A stretch of DNA of 64,000 nt from Paracoccus sp. S1E-3. GTDB lineage: Bacteria; Pseudomonadota; Alphaproteobacteria; Rhodobacterales; Rhodobacteraceae. Below, in pieces: positions 1 through 9,455 of this stretch. Within the stretch, counting starts at the first letter, position 1; every line of letters begins with the position of its first letter. Location: the NCBI RefSeq assembly GCF_013868135.1, contig NZ_JACEMU010000004.1, forward strand, positions 744,001-808,000, written 5' to 3'. The position numbers were made by a program, and so were the translations under genes. Below the pieces are notes generated by a model. That model was not told the origin of the DNA and did no database searches. It was given only the letters and a program-made list of their open reading frames with translations.

Positions 1-57
1 CGGAAGCCCCAGCAGCAGGATCAGCAGGGACAGCCTTTTGCGGGTCTTCAGATCCAT
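1..57 (-). CDS. DUF2842 small membrane protein, 5' end only
   Basis: Only the first 19 codons are in the window; the rest runs off the left edge. The visible peptide MDLKTRKRLSLLILLLGLP has a basic N-terminus followed by the start of a hydrophobic membrane segment. This matches my recollection of the short DUF2842 proteins that sit behind purA in Rhodobacteraceae. The ATG lies 4 bases after the purA stop codon and is preceded by GAGGA, so it is probably co-transcribed with purA. No function is known for the family. The assignment rests on a short peptide plus gene order. Confidence 0.6.
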   Translation of the reverse strand, partial: MDLKTRKRLSLLILLLGLP

Positions 58-61
58 CGGA

Positions 62-1354
62 TCAATCCTCGAACGGATCGGTGACCAGGATCGTGTCGTC
101 GCGTTCCGGGCTGGTCGACAGCAGGGCGACGGGGCACTGGATCAGCTCCTCGACGCGGCGGACATATTTGATCGCCGCCGCCGGCAGATCGGCCCAGCTG
201 CGCGCGCCCGCGGTCGATTCCTGCCAGCCTTCCATCTCCTCGTAGATGGGCGTGACCTTGGCCTGAAGGGCGGCGGCGGTCGGCAGATAGTCATAGGTCT
301 CGCCGTCGATTTCGTAGCCCACGCAGATCTTCAGCGTCTCGAACCCGTCCAGCACGTCCAGCTTGGTCAGCGCAATGCCGTTCACGCCCGAGATCGCACA
401 GGTCTGCCGCACCAGCACCGCATCGAACCAGCCGCAGCGGCGCTTGCGCCCGGTCACAGTGCCGAATTCATGGCCGCGCTCGCCCAGACGCTGGCCGTCC
501 TCGTCGAACAGCTCGGTCGGGAACGGGCCTTCCCCCACACGGGTGGTATAGGCCTTGACGATGCCCAGCACGAAATCGACCGCGCTCGGCCCCAAGCCAG
601 TGCCGGTCGCGGCCTGCCCTGCGATGACGTTCGACGAGGTGACATAGGGGTAGGTCCCGAAATCGATGTCCAGAAGGCTGCCCTGCGCCCCTTCGAACAG
701 GATGCGCTTGCCGGCGCGACGCGCCTCGTTCAGGATTTTCCAGACCGGAGCGGCGTATTTCAGGATCTCGGGGGCGATTTCGCGCAGGCTGGCCAGCACC
801 ACCTCGCGGTCGATGGGGTCCATGCCCAGACCGGCACGCAATGCGTTGTGATGAACCAGCGCGCGGTCAACGCGCAGCTGCAGCGTCTCGTCATCGGCCA
901 GATCCGCCACCCGCACCACGCGGCGGCCGACCTTGTCTTCATAGCAGGGACCGATACCGCGGCCGGTGGTCCCGATACGCGCGACGCTGTTCTGCGCTTC
1001 GCGGGCCCGGTCAAGCTCGCCATGGAAGGGCAGGATCAGCGGCGTGTTTTCGGCGACCAGCAGGTTTTCGGGGGACACGTCCACGCCCTGTTCCCGGATC
1101 GCGGCGATTTCCTTGATGAGATGCCAGGGGTCCAGCACCACGCCATTGCCGATGACCGACAGTTTGCCACCGCGCACCACGCCCGAGGGCAGCGCATTCA
1201 GCTTGTAGACCTTGCCGCCGATGACCAGGGTGTGCCCCGCGTTATGGCCGCCCTGAAAGCGGGCGATGATCTCGGCCCGCTCCGACAGCCAGTCGACGAT
1301 CTTGCCCTTGCCTTCGTCGCCCCACTGCGCGCCGACAACCACCACATTGGCCAT
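62..1354 (-). CDS. purA: Adenylosuccinate synthetase
   Basis: PurA joins IMP and aspartate to adenylosuccinate at the expense of GTP, the first committed step from IMP to AMP, in the cytoplasm. The 430-residue product has the usual family length. It opens with the P-loop-like [12 protein letters not shown] and the GHNAGHTL segment, and carries the IMP-binding stretch [13 protein letters not shown] near residue 130. The reading frame is open for 46 more codons upstream, but the ATG at 1354 is preceded by AGGAAA at good spacing and gives the canonical N-terminus [15 protein letters not shown]. It leads a short operon with the DUF2842 gene. The call is secure. Confidence 0.98.
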   Translation of the reverse strand: MANVVVVGAQWGDEGKGKIVDWLSERAEIIARFQGGHNAGHTLVIGGKVYKLNALPSGVVRGGKLSVIGNGVVLDPWHLIKEIAAIREQGVDVSPENLLVAENTPLILPFHGELDRAREAQNSVARIGTTGRGIGPCYEDKVGRRVVRVADLADDETLQLRVDRALVHHNALRAGLGMDPIDREVVLASLREIAPEILKYAAPVWKILNEARRAGKRILFEGAQGSLLDIDFGTYPYVTSSNVIAGQAATGTGLGPSAVDFVLGIVKAYTTRVGEGPFPTELFDEDGQRLGERGHEFGTVTGRKRRCGWFDAVLVRQTCAISGVNGIALTKLDVLDGFETLKICVGYEIDGETYDYLPTAAALQAKVTPIYEEMEGWQESTAGARSWADLPAAAIKYVRRVEELIQCPVALLSTSPERDDTILVTDPFED

Positions 1355-1580
1355 GCTGCTTTCCTTTTCGCAATCAAGAATGCCGCAGCCCGTATAATCG
1401 CCTCGCGGCGGGGGGGAAAGCGTATTCGGCGCTGACGCAAATGCCTGATTTATGCCTGATTTGGCAGCATCCCGCCTGACGCAAAGCTGCATTGCAGCGA
1501 AAATTCTGGATATATCAGCCGCCCTGTCCTAATTTCATCTCAAGGGAGGAAACCATTCGGCACAATCGCAGAGGTTTCCA
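1355..1580. promoter_or_regulatory. Divergent purA / DUF1127 promoter region
   Basis: This 226-base non-coding gap separates two divergent genes, so it must hold promoters for both. It contains a perfect tandem duplication of the 11-mer atgcctgattt (1441-1451 and 1452-1462) and an AT-richer stretch around 1500-1545. No confident -35/-10 pair or riboswitch could be assigned. Confidence 0.5.
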
Positions 1581-1811
1581 ATGTCTGTTCAAACCACCAA
1601 CCAACCCGCCGCCATCGGCACCGGCTTTCGCGCCTGGCTCGGCGCACTTCTGAACCGTCTCGGTCAGAACATGCAGCAATCCATGGAGCTGCGCTCGCGC
1701 CTCGACCAGTTGACGGCGCTGGAAAACAAATCCGACGCTGAACTGGCCAAGCTGGGCATCACCCGCGCCCAGATCCCCTATTACGTCTTCCGCGACCGGA
1801 TCTGGCTCTGA
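1581..1811 (+). CDS. DUF1127 (YjiS-like) small protein
   Basis: A 76-residue protein whose C-terminal half carries the DUF1127 pattern: a run of leucines and acidic residues, then DAELAKLGITRAQIPYYVF. Small DUF1127 proteins are common in alphaproteobacteria. Some have been linked to RNA-related regulation and phosphate or carbon turnover, but no biochemical role is established. AGAGG sits about 5 bases before the ATG. It stands alone, divergent from purA, so it should have its own promoter in the 226-base gap. Confidence 0.85.
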   Translation: MSVQTTNQPAAIGTGFRAWLGALLNRLGQNMQQSMELRSRLDQLTALENKSDAELAKLGITRAQIPYYVFRDRIWL

Positions 1812-1863
1812 CCGCCACGCTGCTGCGGGTCTGATCTCTCGCATCAGGCTGTAAACCGGTGTT

Positions 1864-1880
1864 GTCCGCCCTTGGCGGGC
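1864..1880. terminator. Short hairpin between convergent genes
   Basis: CCGCC/GGCGG with a CTT loop, extended by one G-U and one G-C pair, lies between the convergent DUF1127 and amidotransferase genes. There is no T run on either side, so it is only a possible terminator. Confidence 0.3.
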
Positions 1881-1961
1881 CGCACATATCCGGCAGAGCG
1901 GCCGGAATGGACGGCGGACCGGCTTGAGCCATGAAGGCGGCGCAGCCGTTGTGGGGCCGCG

Positions 1962-2753
1962 TCACGCCACGGCTGCAACGGCCGGGGCAAAGGGCGTCAT
2001 GCTGACGGCATCGCCCTCGAAAACGCAGAACGACCCCTGGGGAACCTCAAGCCAGTCGCATTCATCGGGTTCCAGCGGCTCGGACACCACGGCGCGGCCG
2101 CCGCGCGTGTCGGACCAGCGGTGAAAAAGCGTAGGCGCCGCATCATCCGAGGCATAACGCAGCGCGTAGAGGCGGTTCCCGTCCGAAAACGCCGCCGTCA
2201 CCCGCACATGCGGCAGCGTGCCGCGGGCGCGGGCGAGCGCCTCCATCTCTGCCACCGCGCGATTCATCGCGCCTTTCGGATCGCGGTCCAGACCGTGGCC
2301 GAGCGCGATCAGAAACAGCGCCTCGCTGTCGGTGGCGCCCTTTCTGTGGGCGTAGAACGCATCGGGGATGATCATTTCGGCCGAGCGGCGCCAGTCGGTA
2401 TAGCCGCCGAACTGGCCGTTATGCATGAAGCTCCACCGGCCGACGGCGAAGGGGTGGCAATTGTTGCGGCTGGTCGCGGTGCCTGTCGAGGCGCGGACAT
2501 GGGCCATGAACAGGCCCGATTTCACCTGCCCAACCAGGCTTTTCAGGTTCGGGTCCGACCATGCGGGCATGGTATCGCGGTACAGGCCCGGCTCCTCCCG
2601 TTCGCCATACCAGCACAGTCCAAAGCCGTCGCCATTGACCGGAGTATGGCCGCGCATGGCGCTGACACTTTGATGGACCAGCGAATGGCCGGGGCGCGAG
2701 ACGATATCCTCGAGAAAGATCGGTTGCCCGATATACGCTGCCCAACGACACAT
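1962..2753 (-). CDS. Class II glutamine amidotransferase (EgtC/YafJ type)
   Basis: Members of this N-terminal-nucleophile family hydrolyse an amide, typically of glutamine or a gamma-glutamyl compound, with the alpha-amino group and thiol of an N-terminal cysteine. Here Cys2 follows the initiator Met (MCRWAAYIG). The family hallmarks GHTPVNGDGFGLCWY, FMAHVRASTG and CHPFAVGRWSFMHNGQ are all present, and 263 residues is normal. YafJ-type proteins have no defined substrate, whereas EgtC acts in ergothioneine synthesis. No egt genes are nearby, so the YafJ-like designation is safer. It appears to be a single-gene unit, convergent with the DUF1127 gene. Confidence 0.85.
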   Translation of the reverse strand: MCRWAAYIGQPIFLEDIVSRPGHSLVHQSVSAMRGHTPVNGDGFGLCWYGEREEPGLYRDTMPAWSDPNLKSLVGQVKSGLFMAHVRASTGTATSRNNCHPFAVGRWSFMHNGQFGGYTDWRRSAEMIIPDAFYAHRKGATDSEALFLIALGHGLDRDPKGAMNRAVAEMEALARARGTLPHVRVTAAFSDGNRLYALRYASDDAAPTLFHRWSDTRGGRAVVSEPLEPDECDWLEVPQGSFCVFEGDAVSMTPFAPAVAAVA

Positions 2754-2869
2754 GCGACTGCCCCAATCCCCGCCTTTGCGGTGTCATTTTCCAATCGCTA
2801 GCACAGAAATGGAAACGGATCATCCGCTTCCGCAGATGACCCGTTCAACTTGCCGTATTTCCGGTCGCC

Positions 2870-5518
2870 TCAGGCCGCGGCGACCACGCCTTCGGCCGCT
2901 GCCAGCGCCGCTTCGGCGGCGTCCAGCGAGGGTGCGCCGCCTTGCGCGCGGTCGGGCCGGCCGCCGCCGCCCTTGCCGCCGAGCGCGGCGATGGCCGCCT
3001 GCACCAGCGTCACCGCGCTGATGCGGTCGACCAGATCGCCCGTCACGCCCGCCGCGACCGTGGCCTTGCCGTCGGCTTCGGCCAGAAGCACCACCGCGCC
3101 CGAGCCGAGCTTCTGCTTCATCTCCTCGACCAGCGGCGCCAGTTCCTTGCCGGACACGCCCTCGACCTTGCGGCCGATGAACTTGACGCCCGCCACATCC
3201 TTCGCCGCGTCACCGCCGCCCATCGCCATCTGGCGTTTCAGCGTCGCAAGCTCGCGTTCCAGCGCCTTGCGTTCGTCCGACAGCGCCTTGACGCGGGTGA
3301 CGACCTCGCCCGCCTGCGCCTTCAGCAGGCCCGCGATTTCGGCCAGTTGCGCGTCCGAATTGCGCAGCTGATCCAGCGCCGCCTGGCCGGTCAGCGCCTC
3401 GATCCTGCGCACCCCCGCCGCCGAGGCGCTGTCGCCCAGCAGCACGAACATGCCGATATCGCCGGTACGCCCGACATGGGTGCCACCGCAGAGTTCCAGC
3501 GAATAGGTCTGACCATCCGCACCCTTGCCCGAACCCAGTTGCCTGCCCATCGAGACGACGCGAACCTCATCGCCATATTTCTCGCCGAACAGCGCCTGCG
3601 CGCCGATGGCGCGGGCATCGTCGGGGGTCATGATCCGGGTCTCGACGGGCGAGTTCTGGCGGATGAAATCGTTCACCTCGCCCTCGATCTTCGCCAGTTC
3701 CTCGCCGGTCACGGCATGATTATGGCTGAAATCGAAGCGCAGCCGGTCCGGCGCATTCAGCGAGCCGCGCTGCGCGACGTGATCGCCCAGCGTGCGGCGC
3801 AGCGCTTCGTGCAGCAGATGCGTGGCCGAGTGGTTGGCCCGGATCGCCCCGCGCCGGTTGTGATCGACCTCCAGCTTGGCGGCCTGCCCGCGCGAGATCT
3901 GGCCCATGGTCACTTCACCGACATGAATGAAGACGCCGCCCGATTTCTTGGTGTCGGAGATCCGCACCATGCCGGATTCGGTCTGGATCACCCCCATATC
4001 GCCGACCTGCCCGCCGGCTTCGGCATAGAAAGGCGTCTGGTTCACCACGATCTGGACGGTCTCGCCCTCCTTGGCGACCTCGATCGCCGCGCCGTCGCGG
4101 ACCAGCGACAGAACCTGACCCTCGGCGGTTTCGGTATCGTAACCGAGGAACTCGGTCGCGCCGTGCTTTTCCGCCAGTTCGAACCAGATCGCCGCGTCCT
4201 TGGTTTCGCCCGAGCCGGCCCAGGCGGCCCGCGCCTTGCGCTTCTGCTCGTCCATGGCCAGGTCGAATCCCTCGGTGTCGACCGAGCGGCCCTTCTCGCG
4301 CAGCGCGTCCTGCGTCAGGTCCAGCGGGAAACCATAGGTATCATACAGCTTGAACGCCGCCTCGCCGGGCAGGTTCGCGCCCTCGGGCAGCTTCGCCAGT
4401 TCGTCGTCCAGCAGCCGCAGCCCGCGGTCCAGCGTCTGCCGGAACCGGGTTTCCTCGGAGCGCAGCGATTCCTCGATCAGCGACTGGGCCTGCACCAGCT
4501 CGGGATAGGCCGCGCCCATCTGGCGCACCAACGAGGGCACCAGCTTGTACATCACCGGATCCTGCGCCCCCAGCATATGCGCGTGCCGCATTGCCCGGCG
4601 CATGATGCGCCGCAGCACATAACCGCGCCCGTCATTGCTGGGCATCACCCCGTCCGCGATCAGGAAGCTGGTCGAGCGCAGATGGTCCGCGATCACCCGG
4701 TGATGGACCTTGCCCGGCCCGTCGGGGTCGGAACTGGTCGCATGGGCCGAAGCCTCGATCAGCGAACGCATCAGATCGGTGTCATAATTGTCGTGCTTGC
4801 CCTGCAGCAGCGCGCCGATGCGTTCCAGGCCCATGCCGGTGTCGATGGACTGCATGTCCAGATCGCGCATCGAGCCGTCCTCGAACTGCTCGTATTGCAT
4901 GAAGACGAGGTTCCAGATCTCGATGAAGCGGTCGCCATCTTCTTCCGCGCTGCCGGGCGGGCCGCCCCAGATCGACGGGCCGTGGTCGTAGAAAATCTCG
5001 GTGCAGGGACCGCAGGGGCCGGTCGGACCCATGCGCCAGAAATTGTCGTCGGTGGCGATGCGGATGATGCGGTCGTCGCTGAGGCCCGCGACCTTCTTCC
5101 ACAGGGCCGCCGCCTCGTCATCGGTGTGATAGACGGTGACCAGCAGCTTGTCCTTGGGGATGCCGAAATCCTTGGTCAGCAATTCCCATGCGAAGGGGAT
5201 CGCATCGGATTTGAAGTAATCGCCGAAGCTGAAATTCCCCAGCATCTCGAAAAAGGTATGGTGGCGCGCGGTATAGCCCACATTGTCGAGGTCATTGTGC
5301 TTGCCGCCCGCGCGCACGCATTTCTGCGCCGAGGTGGCGCGCTGGTAATCGCCCTTCTCGACGCCGGTAAAACGGTTCTTGAACTGCACCATGCCCGAAT
5401 TGGTGAACATCAGCGTCGGATCGTTCCGCGGCACCAGCGGAGAGGAGGCCACGACCTGATGGCCGTTGCGTTTGAAGAAATCGAGATAGGTCGAGCGGAT
5501 GTCGTTAAGCGTCGGCAT
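2870..5518 (-). CDS. alaS: Alanyl-tRNA synthetase
   Basis: Class II aminoacyl-tRNA synthetase that charges tRNA-Ala, with 882 residues, a typical full length. The catalytic domain occupies roughly the first 250 residues ([41 protein letters not shown]). The editing domain carries the zinc-binding HxxxH ([11 protein letters not shown], about residue 561) and its partner ELCGGTHVG (about residue 673). The C-Ala domain ends in a glycine- and alanine-rich tail ([15 protein letters not shown]). The start at [15 protein letters not shown] is the standard N-terminus. It lies upstream of the amidotransferase and downstream of glyS on the same strand, but a hairpin separates it from glyS. Confidence 0.98.
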   Translation of the reverse strand: MPTLNDIRSTYLDFFKRNGHQVVASSPLVPRNDPTLMFTNSGMVQFKNRFTGVEKGDYQRATSAQKCVRAGGKHNDLDNVGYTARHHTFFEMLGNFSFGDYFKSDAIPFAWELLTKDFGIPKDKLLVTVYHTDDEAAALWKKVAGLSDDRIIRIATDDNFWRMGPTGPCGPCTEIFYDHGPSIWGGPPGSAEEDGDRFIEIWNLVFMQYEQFEDGSMRDLDMQSIDTGMGLERIGALLQGKHDNYDTDLMRSLIEASAHATSSDPDGPGKVHHRVIADHLRSTSFLIADGVMPSNDGRGYVLRRIMRRAMRHAHMLGAQDPVMYKLVPSLVRQMGAAYPELVQAQSLIEESLRSEETRFRQTLDRGLRLLDDELAKLPEGANLPGEAAFKLYDTYGFPLDLTQDALREKGRSVDTEGFDLAMDEQKRKARAAWAGSGETKDAAIWFELAEKHGATEFLGYDTETAEGQVLSLVRDGAAIEVAKEGETVQIVVNQTPFYAEAGGQVGDMGVIQTESGMVRISDTKKSGGVFIHVGEVTMGQISRGQAAKLEVDHNRRGAIRANHSATHLLHEALRRTLGDHVAQRGSLNAPDRLRFDFSHNHAVTGEELAKIEGEVNDFIRQNSPVETRIMTPDDARAIGAQALFGEKYGDEVRVVSMGRQLGSGKGADGQTYSLELCGGTHVGRTGDIGMFVLLGDSASAAGVRRIEALTGQAALDQLRNSDAQLAEIAGLLKAQAGEVVTRVKALSDERKALERELATLKRQMAMGGGDAAKDVAGVKFIGRKVEGVSGKELAPLVEEMKQKLGSGAVVLLAEADGKATVAAGVTGDLVDRISAVTLVQAAIAALGGKGGGGRPDRAQGGAPSLDAAEAALAAAEGVVAAA

Positions 5519-5569
5519 GATGTTCCTCGGGCGCGCGTTCCGTGGGCGTTTGGCCCTGATCTAGTGATG

Positions 5570-5596
5570 CGCGGGGCCGGAGTCCACGGCCCCGCG
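5570..5596 (-). terminator. Strong hairpin after glyS
   Basis: A perfect 10-base inverted repeat (CGCGGGGCCG / CGGCCCCGCG, loop of 7) lies 7 bases after the glyS stop codon, before alaS. The stem is very stable but lacks a T run, so it may end glyS transcription or stabilise its mRNA 3' end. Confidence 0.55.
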
Positions 5597-5602
5597 AAGG
5601 CG

Positions 5603-7933
5603 TTACCCCTCGATGCGGGTGAAATCGGCGATCTGGCGGCCCGCCTCGCGGATGCGGTGCAGCAGGTTCAGCCGGTTACGGCGGGTGACCTGGCTGTCGG
5701 TATTGACCTGCACCGTATCGAAAAACGCGTCGATGGGGGCGCGCAGCCCGGCAATGGCAGCCATGGCGGCGGGGAAGTCTTCCGATGCCGTGGCCTTGCG
5801 GATCCCCGGTTCGGCGGCGTCGAGGGCGGCGAACAGGGCGCGTTCCTCGTCTGTTTCGGCGAATTTCGGGTCCGCGCCGAAGGAGTATTCGACGCCGTCC
5901 TTCTCCTCGGCCTGCGCAAGGATGTTTCCAGCGCGTTTCAGCCCCTGGGTCAGGTTCTTGCCATCCTCGGTTCCCAGCATGTCGTTCAGCGCCGTGGCCC
6001 GGCGCGTGACCAGCACGAGATCGTCATTGCCGGGCAGCGCCAGCACCGCGTCGATCACGTCATGGCGGATGCCTTGGTCGCGGAGATAGACTTTGAGGCG
6101 GTCGTGGAGGAAGGAGAGGAGGTCGCGCGCTTTGCGGTCAAGTTCGTCAATTGTGTTGCGATGCCACCCATCCATGTGGTCCAGCACGACATCCATCGAG
6201 ATTTCCGACATAGGGTTGTTGCGTATATACTCCGCATATCTCTGTTGATTATATGCTGATAGCTCGCCTCGATGCTGCTCAAGTAACTCAAGCGGACTGT
6301 ATTGCTCAGCAAGGCCTGGCTCTTGTTCAATGATCTTTGCATAGCCACCGATGACATCTCGAAAAACACCGATGCGAGGTTCCTCGAGAAATTGACCAAT
6401 CAGCTTTACCAAAAATGCGTATAGATCAATATTATGCTCATTGCTTTCTAGGAGGCGGATAACCCCCAACGCCGCCCGCCGCAGCGCAAACGGGTCCTTC
6501 GACCCGGTGGGCTTTTCATCAATCGCCCAGAAGCGGGTCAGCGTGTCGATCTTGTCCGCCAACGCCACGGCGACCGAGACCGGCGCGGTCGGCACGTCAT
6601 CCGACGGCCCCAGCGGCGAGTAATGGTCGCGGGCGGCATCCGCGATAGCGGTGCGTTCGTCCGCTTCGCGGTCCTTCAGCGCCGCCAGCGCGTAATATCG
6701 CCCCATCACACCCTGCAATTCCGGGAACTCGCCCACCATCGAGGACCGCAGGTCCAGCTTGGCCAGCCTTGCCGCTTCCCCGGCCTGCGCAGGATCGGCG
6801 TCCACCAAAGGCGCAATCTCGCGCGCCAGCGCCGCAATGCGGGCCACGCGATCAGCCTGCGAACCCAGCTTGTTGTGGAAAGTCACGGATTTCAGCCCCT
6901 CGGCCCAATCCGTCATGCCCGATTTCGCCTCGCGCAGGTCGTTCTCCCAGAAAAACAGCCCGTCCGACAGCCGCGCCGCCAGCACACGCTGGTTGCCGGC
7001 AAGGATCAGGGCGCCGTCATCGGGGGCCTCGATATTAGCGACGGTGACATAGCCCTCGATCCGGCCGGTCTTGGGGTTGCGGGCCGAGAAGAATTTCTGA
7101 TGCTCCTTCATCGAGGTCTGCAGCACCTCGGGCGGCAGCGCGAGAAAGCGTTCCCCGATCGCGCCCATCAGCGGCACCGGCCATTCGACCAGACCTGCAA
7201 CCTCGGTCAAAAGACCCTTGTCCTCGACAATCTCCCAGCCGCGCGCGAAGGCCAGATTTGCCGCTTCCTGCGCAATCGCGGCCTCGCGTTCGCCCGCGTC
7301 CAGCATCACCTTGGCGCGGCGCAGCTTGGCGGCGTAATCGTCGAAATTCGTGACGGAGAAGGCGTCGGGCGCCATGAAGCGGTGCCCGCGCGTCGTGTCG
7401 CCCGACCTGATGCCGTCCACGTCCAGCGGCACGACCTGCGCACCCGCCTCATCCGACAGGATGCACAGGATCGAATGCAGCGGGCGCACCCACCGCAGCG
7501 AACCGCTGCCCCAACGCATCGACTTCGGCCACGGGAAATCGCGGATGGTCTTTTCCAGCACCTCGACCACGATTTCCGCTGCCGGACGGCCGGGGCGGTT
7601 CAGCACGGCGAAATAGACCTGCCCCTTCTTCTCGTCGCGGATTTCCAGCTGGTCCTTTGTCAGCCCGGTGGAACGCAAGAAGCCCTCCAGCGCCTTTTCG
7701 GGCGCATCGGTGCGGGGGCCCTTGCGTTCCTCCTTGACCGCTTTCGACGCATCGGTCAGCCCTTCGACCGACAGCGCCAGACGGCGCGGGGTCGAAAAGG
7801 CCCCGGCGCTGGCATAGGTCAGCCCGGCCTCGACCAGCCCGTCGGTCACCAGCTTCTTCAGATCCTCGCGGGCCTTCGGCTGCATGCGCGCCGGAATTTC
7901 CTCCGAGAAAAGCTCGATCAGAAGGTCGGCCAT
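5603..7933 (-). CDS. glyS: Glycyl-tRNA synthetase, beta subunit, with a low-GC insertion
   Basis: Beta subunit of the bacterial alpha2beta2 GlyRS, which binds tRNA-Gly. The N-terminus [18 protein letters not shown], the HHH/HD-like middle, and the C-terminal anticodon-binding part (HDRLKVYLRDQGIRHDVID) are clear. At 776 residues it is about 85 longer than the E. coli protein (689). The surplus maps to about residues 495-600, just after RRAALGVIRLL. There the DNA drops to about 47% GC (hand count, 6181-6420) against well above 60% on either side, and uses codons such as ATA, TTA, CTA, GTA and AGA that are rare in the neighbours. The frame is intact through the insert. The start overlaps the stop of the upstream DUF6446 gene (TGATG), so translation is coupled. 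Confidence 0.95.
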   Translation of the reverse strand: MADLLIELFSEEIPARMQPKAREDLKKLVTDGLVEAGLTYASAGAFSTPRRLALSVEGLTDASKAVKEERKGPRTDAPEKALEGFLRSTGLTKDQLEIRDEKKGQVYFAVLNRPGRPAAEIVVEVLEKTIRDFPWPKSMRWGSGSLRWVRPLHSILCILSDEAGAQVVPLDVDGIRSGDTTRGHRFMAPDAFSVTNFDDYAAKLRRAKVMLDAGEREAAIAQEAANLAFARGWEIVEDKGLLTEVAGLVEWPVPLMGAIGERFLALPPEVLQTSMKEHQKFFSARNPKTGRIEGYVTVANIEAPDDGALILAGNQRVLAARLSDGLFFWENDLREAKSGMTDWAEGLKSVTFHNKLGSQADRVARIAALAREIAPLVDADPAQAGEAARLAKLDLRSSMVGEFPELQGVMGRYYALAALKDREADERTAIADAARDHYSPLGPSDDVPTAPVSVAVALADKIDTLTRFWAIDEKPTGSKDPFALRRAALGVIRLLESNEHNIDLYAFLVKLIGQFLEEPRIGVFRDVIGGYAKIIEQEPGLAEQYSPLELLEQHRGELSAYNQQRYAEYIRNNPMSEISMDVVLDHMDGWHRNTIDELDRKARDLLSFLHDRLKVYLRDQGIRHDVIDAVLALPGNDDLVLVTRRATALNDMLGTEDGKNLTQGLKRAGNILAQAEEKDGVEYSFGADPKFAETDEERALFAALDAAEPGIRKATASEDFPAAMAAIAGLRAPIDAFFDTVQVNTDSQVTRRNRLNLLHRIREAGRQIADFTRIEG

Positions 7934-8418
7934 CAGTCCATCACTCCGCGTTCGGGGGTCTTGTCATTGATCTGGTGCCAGGCAAAGGCGCGGCCATCGG
8001 GATAGACGGCAATCACCCGGTCCACATCCGGGTGGATTTCCGACTGGCCGAGATAGGCCGTGGCCGCCCCGGATTCCAGATCGGCGGTCAGGGCCTTGGC
8101 GGAAAAGCAGGAAAACCAGTTTGGTCCAACCAGCGGCGTCGCGCCGTCGAAGGGGCGGGCGTTTTCCAGCGCGGACATGTCGGTGATGCGGAAGCAGGAC
8201 CGATACCGCAGCGGGGAGCTTTCGGCGTCGATGCCGCGAAACTCGGTCACGGCCAGCGGGATCGGCTGCATGTCGTCGGCAACGGCATGAAGTTCGGCCG
8301 CCCCCGCAGCCTCGTCGACGGGCGTATAGAAGCCGTAGACCTGAAGATAATAGACCGCGAGGCCGGCCAGCAGCGCCGACAGCACGATCATCGAAGCCAT
8401 GATTTTTCCCGCGCTCAT
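7933..8418 (-). CDS. DUF6446-type membrane-anchored protein
   Basis: A 161-residue protein with one N-terminal membrane segment (residues 6-25, [20 protein letters not shown]) and a periplasmic domain containing two cysteines ([16 protein letters not shown]). I recognise it as the uncharacterised protein that lies between glyQ and glyS in Rhodobacteraceae (DUF6446, from memory). The start at 8418 overlaps the glyQ stop as ATGA, and its own stop overlaps the glyS start, so the three genes are translationally coupled. Why a membrane protein is locked between two GlyRS subunits is unknown. A longer upstream frame exists but lies inside glyQ and is not credible. Confidence 0.8.
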   Translation of the reverse strand: MSAGKIMASMIVLSALLAGLAVYYLQVYGFYTPVDEAAGAAELHAVADDMQPIPLAVTEFRGIDAESSPLRYRSCFRITDMSALENARPFDGATPLVGPNWFSCFSAKALTADLESGAATAYLGQSEIHPDVDRVIAVYPDGRAFAWHQINDKTPERGVMD

Positions 8419-9347
8419 GCCACGCCCTGCCCCAGCGGCGTCTGCATGAACAGATCGGCGCATTTCCTGGTCAGCGCGCGCACGCGGCGGATGTAGTCGG
8501 CGCGCTCGGTGACGCTGATGACGCCGCGCGCATCCAGAAGGTTGAACAGGTGGCTGGCCTTGATGGCCTGATCGTATGCGGGCTGGGCCATCAGGATATG
8601 CCGCCCGGCGCTGTCTTCGGGCGGCGCGCTGACGATGCGTTCGCATTCGGCCTCGGCGTCCCTGAAATGCTGGAACAGCATCGCGGCATCGGCGATCTCG
8701 AAATTCCAGCGGCTGTATTCACGTTCGGCCTCGCGGAAGATGTCGCCATAGGTCAGCGGGATCGGGCTGTCAGGATCGTTGAAGGGCATGTCCATGACAT
8801 GCTCGACGCCCAGCACATACATGGCCAGACGCTCCAACCCGTAGGTCAGCTCGCCCGAGACCGGGTTGCAGTCATAGCCCGCGACCTGCTGGAAATATGT
8901 GAACTGGCTGACCTCCATCCCGTCGCACCAGACCTCCCAGCCGAGCCCCCAGGCGCCGAGCGTCGGGGATTCCCAGTCATCCTCGACGAAGCGCACGTCA
9001 TGCGCCATCGGGTCAAGGCCGATGGCGCGCAGGCTGTCCAGATACAGTTCCTGCAGGTCCGGCGGCGAGGGTTTGATGATGACCTGATACTGATAGTAAT
9101 GCTGCAGCCGGTTCGGGTTCTCGCCGTAGCGCCCGTCAGTCGGGCGGCGCGAGGGCTGGACATAGGCCGCAGCCCACGGCCGCGGCCCCAGCGAGCGCAG
9201 CGTGGTCGCGGGATGGAAGGTGCCGGCACCGACCTCCATGTCATAGGGCTGCAGGATCGCGCAGCCGCTTTTGGCCCAGTGGTTCTGAAGCCGCAGGATC
9301 ACATCCTGGAAACATCGCGGCTTGTCATGGCTGCTGGGGCTGGTCAT
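8415..9347 (-). CDS. glyQ: Glycyl-tRNA synthetase, alpha subunit
   Basis: Catalytic alpha subunit of bacterial GlyRS, forming glycyl-adenylate and glycyl-tRNA with GlyS. The 310-residue product starts [20 protein letters not shown]. It shows the class II core ([59 protein letters not shown]) and GLERLAMY. The ATG at 9347 is preceded by AGGA. The frame is open 27 codons further upstream, but those residues are not part of the family. It is the first gene of the coupled glyQ-DUF6446-glyS operon and diverges from the SPOR-like gene. Confidence 0.98.
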   Translation of the reverse strand: MTSPSSHDKPRCFQDVILRLQNHWAKSGCAILQPYDMEVGAGTFHPATTLRSLGPRPWAAAYVQPSRRPTDGRYGENPNRLQHYYQYQVIIKPSPPDLQELYLDSLRAIGLDPMAHDVRFVEDDWESPTLGAWGLGWEVWCDGMEVSQFTYFQQVAGYDCNPVSGELTYGLERLAMYVLGVEHVMDMPFNDPDSPIPLTYGDIFREAEREYSRWNFEIADAAMLFQHFRDAEAECERIVSAPPEDSAGRHILMAQPAYDQAIKASHLFNLLDARGVISVTERADYIRRVRALTRKCADLFMQTPLGQGVA

Positions 9348-9455
9348 GGGGGCATCCTTTTTCGTATGTCTGCCGGAACGCCCGCGTGTTCTAGGCGCGG
9401 CGCGGGCCATGGTCAATCGGACCGGCACGGTGCGGATAACAAGCTGACGGGATAC

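Noticed and set aside
2942..6259. Very long plus-strand open frame (1105 codons) opposite alaS and glyS
   Set aside because: It is antisense to two clear, motif-bearing genes, has an Arg/Ala/His-rich composition with no domain, and ends where the low-GC part of glyS begins. It is an effect of high GC.
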